DNA from: DATAPD01 sp036265385
GTDB lineage: Bacteria > Acidobacteriota > Terriglobia > Terriglobales > Acidobacteriaceae
DNA length: 64,000 bases
Direction: 5' to 3'
Assembly (NCBI GenBank): GCA_036265385.1
Contig: DATAPD010000015.1
Location: 434,001 to 498,000, forward strand
This document shows, in pieces, positions 16,253-22,890 of the stretch. The notes beneath the pieces are model-generated. The model saw only the letters and a list, made by a program, of their open reading frames with translations, was not told the DNA's origin and did not search any database. The position numbers and the translations under genes were made by a program. Each line of letters starts with the position of its first letter. The stretch's first letter is position 1.

Positions 16253-16893
16253 CGTGGGCCGACTTTTATCTGATCTGTTTTGCGGCGGGATTTTTGTTCA
16301 GCTTTTTTTCGTTCGTTATGGGAGGAATTCACTGGCATCTCCCTTTTCATATCCATTTCCCAGGCGCCGGTGATCCGCACTTTCATGTTCACGGTGGTGC
16401 GGGGCACGCAGGACACGGTGCGAACGCCAAAAGCGGAACGCCTGCTTCGTTTGTAAATCCGCTGACCATCGCGATCTTCCTTGCCTGGTTCGGTGGGACG
16501 GGATATCTGCTGACTCGCTATTCCAGCTTCATGGTGGTGAGTGCATTAACGATGTCGGTTGTCGCAGGCCTTATCGGAGCGAGCATCGTGTTTCTGTTTC
16601 TAGCGCGGGTGCTGACATCTCCCATGGAAGCCATGGATCCTGCGGACTTTGAAATGGTTGGCGTACTCGGTCGTTTGTCATTGCCGATTCGTGAAGGCGG
16701 CACGGGCGAGTTGATTTACTCGCAGGCCGGAACACGTCGCACGTGTGGTGCGCGCAGTGAAGAAGGTGATGCCATCGCGAAGGGCATGGAAGTCGTCGTC
16801 ACTCGATACGAGAAGGGGATCGCCTACGTCCGCCGCTGGGAAGAGATGGCAGGAGAACCGGAGTCAGGGGTTGGGAGTCAGGAGTCGGTCTGA
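16249..16893 (+). CDS. NfeD/YqiJ-like membrane protein with OB fold and His-rich loop
   Basis: 214 residues from an ATG overlapping the regulator's stop (ATGA). The first helix (YLICFAAGFLFSFFSFVMGG) is followed by a histidine-rich stretch (IHWHLPFHIHF, then HFHVHGG and HAGHG). Two more helices follow (LTIAIFLAWFGGTGYLL and MSVVAGLIGASIVFLFLARV), then a soluble OB-fold-like domain with MVGVLGRLSLPIREGGTGEL and GMEVVVTRYEKGIAYVRRW. NfeD/YqiJ proteins partner with flotillins, and a flotillin gene is two genes downstream. The histidine cluster suggests metal binding but is not a known motif. Heptamers encode the last residues and stop. Confidence 0.8.
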   Translation: MTWADFYLICFAAGFLFSFFSFVMGGIHWHLPFHIHFPGAGDPHFHVHGGAGHAGHGANAKSGTPASFVNPLTIAIFLAWFGGTGYLLTRYSSFMVVSALTMSVVAGLIGASIVFLFLARVLTSPMEAMDPADFEMVGVLGRLSLPIREGGTGELIYSQAGTRRTCGARSEEGDAIAKGMEVVVTRYEKGIAYVRRWEEMAGEPESGVGSQESV

Positions 16894-16895
16894 AT
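16861..16895. repeat. Heptamer array encoding a protein C-terminus
   Basis: GAGTCAG, GGGTTGG, GAGTCAG, GAGTCGG and TCTGAAT in register cover the last ten codons and the TGA (16891-16893) of the NfeD-like gene. Confidence 0.7.
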
Positions 16896-16930
16896 CAGGG
16901 CTGCTCATAGCTCGTACCACGAAGCGCAAA

Positions 16931-17833
16931 ATGAATCGCAGATACTTCAAATTCGGGATCGCGCTGATGTGGCTGGTGCTGCCACTGACTGCGCTCCGCT
17001 ACCGGACAGTCTGGGACGAACTTCCGCCCCGCATGGCTACGCATTTCAATGCAGCAGGCCAGGCTAACGGATGGATGACCCGCGAAGCATCCTTCGCCTT
17101 TGCGTTGGGGCTGACTACGTTCCTGTTAGTGCTGTTCTCAATCCTTCTCTACCTTGCGCAGCGCAGGAGCGTACAGGATGGTCAGTCAGCGTTGGCACTG
17201 ATGGGATTTTTTTATCTCATCCTGGCAGTCATCTACCGCGTGAACTCTTCCATTGTGGAGCACGCACTATACGGGACTGCGGTGAATGTGGGCTGGGTGC
17301 TCATCGCCGTTCCGCTCGGAATCCTTGGATTGATGACTGTCTTTCTACGCTCGCATCGAGGGAGCGCGTTCCCATCAAGTGACGCGGAAATCCTCGCGGA
17401 AGAAACTCACGCCGGGCGCGCATGGGCGCCGCTGTTTGTGCTGCCCGCTCTCCCGGTAGTTGCAGCAGCGATGTTCGTCCCAAATGTGCCAATCAAGATT
17501 GCCATGCTGGCGAGCGCGTCCGTTCTCGCGCTGACCTTCTTTATGGCGTGGGAAGGATTTCGTTATCGCTTTTCGCGATACGGAGTGGACATCAGCACGT
17601 TGGGATTTCGGTTGCAATCGATCCCGCGCGAGCAGATCCAGGGATATGCGATTGCACCCTGGAACATGATTGGCGGGTATGGAATTCGTGGGCTCGGCGA
17701 TTCGAGAGCCTACGTCTGGGGAAAACAGGGAGTTCGCATCACGACGACGAAGGGCGAAGTTTTTCTGGGGCACAGCGAACCGGAGCGCATCGTGCACGAT
17801 CTCGATGTGTTGAAACAGTTCGCGCATTCATAA
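16931..17833 (+). CDS. DUF1648 membrane protein with PH-like C-terminus
   Basis: 300 residues. The N-terminal DUF1648 segment (LPPRMATHFNAAGQANGWMT) sits between the first two helices, as in SdpI-type and related membrane proteins. About six helices are visible in all, ending near ASASVLALTFFMAWEGFRYR. A C-terminal beta-rich region (YGVDISTLGFRLQSIPREQI, YVWGKQGVRITTTKGEVFLG) resembles bacterial PH domains. The position between NfeD-like and flotillin genes suggests a membrane-stress partner. The ATG at 16931 is chosen since the upstream frame runs through heptamer sequence. Confidence 0.75.
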   Translation: MNRRYFKFGIALMWLVLPLTALRYRTVWDELPPRMATHFNAAGQANGWMTREASFAFALGLTTFLLVLFSILLYLAQRRSVQDGQSALALMGFFYLILAVIYRVNSSIVEHALYGTAVNVGWVLIAVPLGILGLMTVFLRSHRGSAFPSSDAEILAEETHAGRAWAPLFVLPALPVVAAAMFVPNVPIKIAMLASASVLALTFFMAWEGFRYRFSRYGVDISTLGFRLQSIPREQIQGYAIAPWNMIGGYGIRGLGDSRAYVWGKQGVRITTTKGEVFLGHSEPERIVHDLDVLKQFAHS

Positions 17834-17870
17834 AGACGGCAATATGCCGCAGGTTTTTTTAGGAGGCGAT

Positions 17871-19304
17871 ATGTTTGGATTCGGCGATTCGAAAATGATT
17901 GAGATCTGGGTCATCGTTGGATTAAGCGTGATGGCGCTGATCCTGCTCATGAGCTTCTTGGCACGGCTCTACCGTAAGGCTGGACCGCATGAGGCGCTGG
18001 TTGTTTACGGATTCAGAGGGACACGGGTGGTCAAGGGACACGGCACGATCATTTTTCCAATGGTCGAGAACTGCCGTGAACTTTCGCTCGAACTGATGTC
18101 GTTCGACGTGGCTCCGCAACAGGATCTCTACACGAGGCAGGGTGTCGCTGTTACGGTCGAGGCCGTCGCTCAAATCAAAGTCAAGTCGGATACCGAGTCG
18201 ATCCTCACCTCGTCCGAGCAGTTCCTTACCAAGACGCCCGAACAACGCGAAGGCCTCATCCGATTAGTGATGGAAGGCCATCTACGCGGCATCATCGGAC
18301 AGCTCACGGTAGAAGAAATCGTGAAGCAGCCCGAGATGGTTGGCGACCGCATGCGATCGACATGCGCCGATGACATGAACAAGATGGGCCTGGAAGTGAT
18401 TTCCTTCACCATCAAGGAAGTGCGCGACAAGAACGAATACATCGCGAACATGGGCAAGCCTGATGTGGCGCGTATCCGCCGCGACGCCGACGTAGCTACG
18501 GCGGAAGCGGATCGCGACACGGCGATCAAGCGAGCGCTTGCCATGCGAGAGGCGGCCGTGGCGAAAGCGCAGGCAGATCAGGAACGAGTGCTCGCTGAAA
18601 CGCTTTCGATGGCGAAACAGGCCGAAGCGCAACGCGACCTGGAAGTGAAGAAGGCGCAATACGTGGAAGTTACCAAACGTCAGCAGGCACAGGCCGATAA
18701 GGCCTATGACATACAGGCCAACATCATGCAGCAGCAGGTCATCGCTGAGAGCGTGAAGGTCATGCAGGTCGAGAAAGAGCAGCAAGTCAAGGTGCAGGAA
18801 GCCGAGATCGCGCGGCGTGAAAAAGAATTAATCGCGACCGTGTTGAAGCAGGCCGAAATCGAGCGTCAACGCATCGAGACTCTTGCCGCTGCGGAAAAAG
18901 CCCGCCTGATGGTCGAGGCCGAAGGCCACGCGTCAGCCATTCGCGCACAGGGCGAAGCTGAGGCCGAGATCATCTTCAAGAAAGGTGAAGCGGAAGCCAA
19001 GGCGATGAACGTGAAGGCCGAGGCTTTCCAGGAATACAACCAGGCAGCTGTCGTCGACAAACTGCTGACCGGCTTGCCGGAGGTCGTGCGTGCGCTAGCT
19101 TCGCCGCTAGCAAACGTAGACAAGATCACGGTGGTCTCGACCGGCAATGGCGACGCTGCCGGCTTGAACAAGATTACGGGTGATCTGACCAAGATGGCGG
19201 CGCAGGTGCCGGCCTTGTTCGAGACACTGTCGGGAATGAACATCAACGAACTGCTCGGAAAAGTCCGGCAGATCGGGGACAAAGCGCCCAAAGCCACTAG
19301 CTAG
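17871..19304 (+). CDS. Flotillin / SPFH-domain protein (YqiK/FloT type)
   Basis: A 477-residue membrane-scaffold protein. One N-terminal helix (MIEIWVIVGLSVMALILLMS) anchors it, followed by the SPFH/Band-7 domain (EALVVYGFRGTRVVKGHGTI to EVISFTIKEVRD), a long Ala/Glu-rich coiled coil (residues about 205-390, with AEAEIIFKKGEAEAKAMNVK), and a C-terminal assembly segment (FQEYNQAAVVDKLLTGLPEV). AGGAGG (17861-17866) lies 4 bases before the ATG. In Bacillus the equivalent genes (yuaF-floT) organise membrane microdomains; pspA being in the same cluster here fits envelope stress. A 16-base perfect palindrome covers its stop codon. Confidence 0.95.
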   Translation: MFGFGDSKMIEIWVIVGLSVMALILLMSFLARLYRKAGPHEALVVYGFRGTRVVKGHGTIIFPMVENCRELSLELMSFDVAPQQDLYTRQGVAVTVEAVAQIKVKSDTESILTSSEQFLTKTPEQREGLIRLVMEGHLRGIIGQLTVEEIVKQPEMVGDRMRSTCADDMNKMGLEVISFTIKEVRDKNEYIANMGKPDVARIRRDADVATAEADRDTAIKRALAMREAAVAKAQADQERVLAETLSMAKQAEAQRDLEVKKAQYVEVTKRQQAQADKAYDIQANIMQQQVIAESVKVMQVEKEQQVKVQEAEIARREKELIATVLKQAEIERQRIETLAAAEKARLMVEAEGHASAIRAQGEAEAEIIFKKGEAEAKAMNVKAEAFQEYNQAAVVDKLLTGLPEVVRALASPLANVDKITVVSTGNGDAAGLNKITGDLTKMAAQVPALFETLSGMNINELLGKVRQIGDKAPKATS

Positions 19305-19410
19305 TGGCTGGGGGCTGGTAAGTGCGAATAGGGGACGGGCATCGGCACCCGTCCTCGACCCTTAACTGAGAACCAGGAACTGAAAACTGATCACTGCACT
19401 TGGAGGTTTT
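19293..19410. repeat. Palindrome, hairpin and heptamers between flotillin and the small membrane gene
   Basis: GCCACTAGCTAGTGGC (19293-19308) is a perfect palindrome over the flotillin stop. A CTGGGGG/CTGGTAA heptamer run follows, then a GGACGGG/CCCGTCC hairpin (about 19332-19354), then five heptamers (19363-19397: TAACTGA, GAACCAG, GAACTGA, AAACTGA, TCACTGC). GGAGG at 19402-19406 serves the next gene. Confidence 0.7.
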
Positions 19411-19587
19411 GTGACAGAGGAATTGCAACATGCACGATCGTTAGGCTTGGCGGTTGCCCTCGGTGGGGCGCTGGGCGCAGCCGCTGGCGCAGCGACTGGA
19501 CACATGGGCGTTTGGGTCGCTGCTGGCATAGCGGCCTACATCGCGATCACGCTGGCCGCTAACTGGAGTCGAGATCAAAAGCGCTAG
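19411..19587 (+). CDS. 58-residue glycine-rich membrane protein
   Basis: A short gene starting at GTG with GGAGG 4 bases upstream. Its product begins MTEELQHARSLGLAVALGG and continues with Gly/Ala-rich hydrophobic sequence (ALGAAAGAATGHMGVWVAAG, then IAAYIAITLAANW) and a basic tail SRDQKR. Two glycine-zipper-like membrane helices are likely. Its place between flotillin and PspA on the same strand argues for a role in the same membrane assembly. It is easily missed because of its length and GTG start. Confidence 0.7.
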   Translation: MTEELQHARSLGLAVALGGALGAAAGAATGHMGVWVAAGIAAYIAITLAANWSRDQKR

Positions 19588-19636
19588 GGATTGCTGGTAA
19601 CCAAAAACGAGGAGCCAGCATCTGTTAGCCGCTTTT

Positions 19637-19664
19637 TCTGACAACTGAGAACTGAGAACTGAAC
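19637..19664. repeat. Heptamer array before pspA
   Basis: TCTGACA, ACTGAGA, ACTGAGA, ACTGAAC in register, 13 bases before the PspA start. A TGCTGG/CCAGCA inverted pair sits upstream near 19592-19618. Confidence 0.65.
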
Positions 19665-19677
19665 TGCGAGGTGCTTT

Positions 19678-20337
19678 ATGGCATTACTGGAAAGAGTTTC
19701 AACATTAGTCCGAGCGAATCTGAATGACCTGATCGATAAGGCTGAAGAGCCAGAAAAGATGATCAAGCAGGTCATCCTCGATATGCAGAACCAGTTACTG
19801 CAGGTGAAGACACAGGTGGCGATCGCAATCGCCGATCAACATCTGCTGGAAAAGAAGAAGCTGGAAAACGAGGACAAAGTGACTGAGTGGATGAGGAAGG
19901 CGGAACTCGCCGTCGATAAGAAGCAAGATGACCTGGCGCGCGCTGCTCTCGAACGAGTGGAAAGTTATCGGGACATGAGCAGCAGCTTCGAACAGCAGGT
20001 GATCGATCAGAAGGCGCAGGTCGAGAACCTGAAAGTGGCACTGCGTCAGCTTGAACAGAAGCTGGCAGAAGCGACGGCGAAGGCTGATGTCCTGATTGCG
20101 AAGCATCGTCGCGCGCGTGCTGCGAGTAGAGCGACATCGGCACAGATGGGAATGTCGAACAGCGCAAGGTCCGGGAGCTTCGATCGCATGCACCATAAAG
20201 TCACGCGCGAAGAGGCGACGGCTCAGGCCACATCGGAGATCATGGCAGATGATGTGGAGCTGCGACTGTCGGCGCTTGAGAAGGAAGACAGAATCAATCA
20301 GTTGTTGGCGGAGTTGAAGAGCAAGAGAGGGGCATAG
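19678..20337 (+). CDS. pspA: PspA/IM30 (ESCRT-III-like) membrane-stress protein
   Basis: 219 residues, almost all helical, as in PspA/Vipp1. The N-terminal amphipathic part (MALLERVSTLVRANLNDLID) is followed by EEPEKMIKQVILDMQNQLLQ, the diagnostic opening of the family, and long coiled coils (residues about 25-190). PspA oligomers bind stored-curvature-stressed membranes and limit proton leakage. Here there is no pspBC or PspF; the cluster instead has flotillin, an NfeD-like protein and an XRE regulator, suggesting a different control circuit. GAGGTGCTTT precedes the ATG. Confidence 0.93.
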   Translation: MALLERVSTLVRANLNDLIDKAEEPEKMIKQVILDMQNQLLQVKTQVAIAIADQHLLEKKKLENEDKVTEWMRKAELAVDKKQDDLARAALERVESYRDMSSSFEQQVIDQKAQVENLKVALRQLEQKLAEATAKADVLIAKHRRARAASRATSAQMGMSNSARSGSFDRMHHKVTREEATAQATSEIMADDVELRLSALEKEDRINQLLAELKSKRGA

Positions 20338-20446
20338 CAGTTTGCTGAAAGGCTGGAATTCTGCCGCGCTCGACAGAACTAGTTCCGGTTTCGAGGGGCG
20401 ATCCACGCCGCCAGAGCGAACGAGTGTTCGCTGGTGGGAGTTGCTA

Positions 20447-20977
20447 ATGACCTTGACCATGCATTCCGCGCTTGCACCTGCTGCACTTGCCCAAGCTCTT
20501 TATCGATCTATCGATGGGGAGCGGAGAACACTGTTCTCGCTATCCGGCTACAAAGGCTCGCTTCCCATACTTGGAGAAGTGACCGAAGCTACTTTTCGAC
20601 TGCAGAGGAGGAGGAGGTTCTGGCGGAATGACTTTGCTCCCCAACTTTACGGCAAGTTCCAGACGGAAACAGGAGGTAGTCGAATTGAGGCATGCTTCGA
20701 CATGTCTCCATGGGTGAAAATATTCATGCGAATCTGGATGATCGGGGTGGCAGTCATTGGCGCTCCGATTTTCGTGCTGTCGGCTCTCGACCTGATCACC
20801 GGGAGTCATTACATAAGTGGCGACCGTTACGTAGGCTTGATAGTTCCCCCCGCGATGATAACGTGGGGATTGCTCCTACCAAGGATTGGGCGTCTGTTCG
20901 GGCAAGCTGACGAGCGGTTTCTCTTGGACTTTATTCAACAGACTCTAGCGGCACAGGTCGAAAAACAAGTACCCTGA
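20447..20977 (+). CDS. Membrane protein downstream of pspA, unknown
   Basis: 176 residues from the ATG at 20447 with GGGAG upstream. A soluble N-terminal part (LYRSIDGERRTLFSLSGYKG, then RNDFAPQLYGKFQTETGGSR) precedes two helices (IFMRIWMIGVAVIGAPIFVL and GLIVPPAMITWGLLLP) and an amphipathic tail (FLLDFIQQTLAAQVEK). The first part reads like a beta-rich YcxB/PH-like domain. I know no named family. It follows pspA on the same strand by about 110 bases and may belong to the operon. The longer frame from 20342 has an unlikely N-terminus. Confidence 0.65.
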   Translation: MTLTMHSALAPAALAQALYRSIDGERRTLFSLSGYKGSLPILGEVTEATFRLQRRRRFWRNDFAPQLYGKFQTETGGSRIEACFDMSPWVKIFMRIWMIGVAVIGAPIFVLSALDLITGSHYISGDRYVGLIVPPAMITWGLLLPRIGRLFGQADERFLLDFIQQTLAAQVEKQVP

Positions 20978-21022
20978 ACTGGTCGCAGGGACGAAACCTG
21001 TCCTGAGAATGAATCTTCTTTT

Positions 21023-21517
21023 ATGCACAAGATTTTCCATTTCGATACTCCTGCCGATCCGTACGTGGCCGATGCTGCCGTGCTGTGCTGTTTCGATCAT
21101 CGCATCAACACGGTGGTGAGAAAGTTTCTGAAGAAGCAGAACATTGAGCGCTGCGACATGATTATTGTGGCGGGAGGAGCGAAGACACTGGCTTCCCCAC
21201 GGAACGACTTCGAGCAGGATTTCATTCTCGAGCAGGTCAGAATGTCGATTCGCTTGCACCACACGAAGCGCGTGCTGGTGATGAGCCACTCGGACTGCGC
21301 AACGTATGGTGGTCTGGCGAAGTTCGACGGTGACAAGAAAGCCGAGGCTGCGCATCATCGGCAGGAATTGTTGCGGGCTGGCGAGTTGTTGACGGCGAAT
21401 TTTGAAGGCATTTCCGTCGAGCCGTATTTCGTGGCGTTCGACGGGATCTGGGAAGTGCGGAACGCGGAGTATCTGAAGGCTGGGCTTTCGGGAACCAAGA
21501 AGAGCTTGACCGGTTGA
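21023..21517 (+). CDS. Beta-carbonic-anhydrase-like protein
   Basis: 164 residues. The zinc-site layout of beta carbonic anhydrases is visible: Cys and Asp in LCCFDHRI (residues about 22-29) and His/Cys in MSHSDCATYGG (near 93). The active-site Asp-Arg dyad is present as CFDHR rather than the usual CxDSR. It is shorter than most beta-class enzymes (about 200-220 residues) and lacks long C-terminal helices, so CO2 hydration is plausible but unproven. It is the last plus-strand gene before a 700-base repeat region, and may be the distal gene of the pspA cluster. Confidence 0.65.
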   Translation: MHKIFHFDTPADPYVADAAVLCCFDHRINTVVRKFLKKQNIERCDMIIVAGGAKTLASPRNDFEQDFILEQVRMSIRLHHTKRVLVMSHSDCATYGGLAKFDGDKKAEAAHHRQELLRAGELLTANFEGISVEPYFVAFDGIWEVRNAEYLKAGLSGTKKSLTG

Positions 21518-21953
21518 GATCTGCAGGGGCACTCCGTAATCAGGAACTTCATCTCTAAGCCGAGGCAGCAGCCGGATCAATGTTTGTCGATATGGTCTCG
21601 GCGAACTCGAGGAAACCTTCTCTGTTTTCGATTGCAGCCCCTGTTGCTCGCCGACAGTCGACGGATGTTTCTATTGCGTACGAGAGACGACGGATAACAG
21701 AAGGGCGCTCTTCGCTCGTTGGCCGACGACCAATGACGATGACCGTCCTTGCGGACGACGGACAGCGGACTCCTCCGCTGCGGCACTCAACCTGCACTTC
21801 TATTTTGTTGTGTCTCCAGAATCCAGCTGAAGCCCGGCGCCTCATGGCTAAAGCCTGCGAACGCAGCGAGCTAAGTCCTTATTCCGGAATATTTTGCGTA
21901 TAAGTACTTATAACTCAAAGATCTGGCGGGAATTTTTCTGTAAGTTGCTGATT

Positions 21954-22061
21954 CCCAAAGATCGAGATATGGGGGAGGGGTATACCTGTTAGTAGATGCT
22001 CATTATCAATCTAAGTAACACTCTGCCGAACCCGTTCGGCAGACGCCAGCCGATTGTCACC
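21954..22061 (+). repeat. 108-base dispersed repeat, copy B
   Basis: Aligns along its length with 10661-10769. It keeps GATCGAGATATGGGG, GTTAGTAGATGC and a hairpin that is longer here (CTGCCGAA/TTCGGCAG with a CCCG loop). Confidence 0.85.
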
Positions 22062-22100
22062 TTTCTGGCCGCTGTGCAGCACCAGTGCTTGAAGGCTCGT

Positions 22101-22177
22101 TCTGCGCATCCTTAGAACAACCACGAAGGTTGCGGTGGCCCTCGATTTAGGATTGGCCGAAAGAGTGGGCCACCCGA
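22101..22177 (-). repeat. Diverged REP-like unit, inverted
   Basis: The reverse complement follows the 6520-6755 units word by word (TGGCCCAC, CGGCCAATCCTAA, CGAGGGC, CCTTCG, GGTT). The central stem has decayed to GCATCCTT/AAGGTTGC with mismatches. It suggests past dispersal by the RAYT. Confidence 0.7.
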
Positions 22178-22241
22178 CCAATCCGACCGACGCGCTGGCG
22201 ATCCGGCTGGTGTCGATTATCATTTATGTTGAGGGCAAGAA

Positions 22242-22463
22242 ATGGGGTATCCGATCAAAGTTTGCGTTGCTTGTGGTGAGGAGTTTGAACTGAAGCCGGA
22301 CAAACCTGGCTTTGCCAACCGTTGCCCAGACTGTACCGAAGCGGAACAGACCGTCGACGAGTTAAAGCGCAGTGTGGACGCGGTAGGACACTCCAAAGAC
22401 CGTGAAGCGAATGAGGCACGCCGCGAGGCGATGCGAAATCTTCTGTATAGAAAAGACAGCTAG
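22242..22463 (+). CDS. Small zinc-ribbon protein
   Basis: 73 residues with CVACGEEFELKPDKPGF and NRCPDC, two CxxC pairs about 19 residues apart, as in zinc ribbons. An acidic/basic helical tail follows (DRVDEL-like TVDELKRSVDAVGHSKDREA). GAGGG lies 6-7 bases before the ATG. Such small ribbons are often nucleic-acid or protein binding; no specific role can be stated. A heptamer array (22464-22491: GGAACCG, TTCTCAG, TTCTCGG, TTCTCCG) begins at the base after the stop codon. Confidence 0.8.
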   Translation: MGYPIKVCVACGEEFELKPDKPGFANRCPDCTEAEQTVDELKRSVDAVGHSKDREANEARREAMRNLLYRKDS

Positions 22464-22491
22464 GAACCGTTCTCAGTTCTCGGTTCTCCGA
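22464..22491. repeat. Heptamer array after the zinc-ribbon gene
   Basis: Four in-register 7-base units start at the base following the TAG. The unit (TTCTCNG) is unlike the ones at mutL or pheS. Confidence 0.7.
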
Positions 22492-22511
22492 AAATAGATG
22501 TAGAGGTCAGC

Positions 22512-22781
22512 ATGTGTAGAAATATCAAAAATCTTTTTAATTTTGAACCGCCGGTGACAGAAGACGAAGTGAAAGCGGCTTCGCTGCAGTTCGTGCGCAA
22601 GATCACGGGATTCAACAAGCCATCCAAAGCCAATGAAGCTGCTTTCTTAGAAGCAATCGACGAGATCTCCGCGATCTCATCCCAGTTACTCCGTTCGCTC
22701 GAAACCAATGTTCCCCCGAAGAACCGCGAAGAAGAAGCGGCCAAGGCGAAAGCCCGCTCGGTTGCGCGCTTCGGCGACTGA
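22512..22781 (+). CDS. DUF2277 family protein
   Basis: 89 residues matching the family's opening MCRNIKNLFNFEPPVTEDEV and the helical ASLQFVRKITGF. The rest is a helical bundle ending in a charged tail. The family is small, cytoplasmic and of unknown function. GAGGTC is placed 4-6 bases before the ATG. Confidence 0.85.
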   Translation: MCRNIKNLFNFEPPVTEDEVKAASLQFVRKITGFNKPSKANEAAFLEAIDEISAISSQLLRSLETNVPPKNREEEAAKAKARSVARFGD

Positions 22782-22890
22782 ACAAATGCACGTGCGCAGC
22801 ATCACATTCCGCGCGCCTCGCGAATGATATATCCAGCTCAGCGGGTCTCCCGGATCCCTTCCTCGAACTCACTCGACCGAAGGAATCCAT

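Larger units (their letters stand above)
21518..22241. other. 724-base intergenic repeat region
   Basis: No gene is supported; a 107-residue plus-strand frame (21580-21903) is built of repeats. Visible elements are a GACGACC-type heptamer stretch near 21715-21760, a GCTGAAGCCC REP-like stretch near 21825, the 108-base repeat copy B (21954-22061), and an inverted, diverged RAYT-type REP unit (22101-22177). Confidence 0.7.

Noticed and set aside
21580..21903. 107-residue frame
   Set aside because: Made of dispersed repeats and heptamers, no ribosome binding site and no family.
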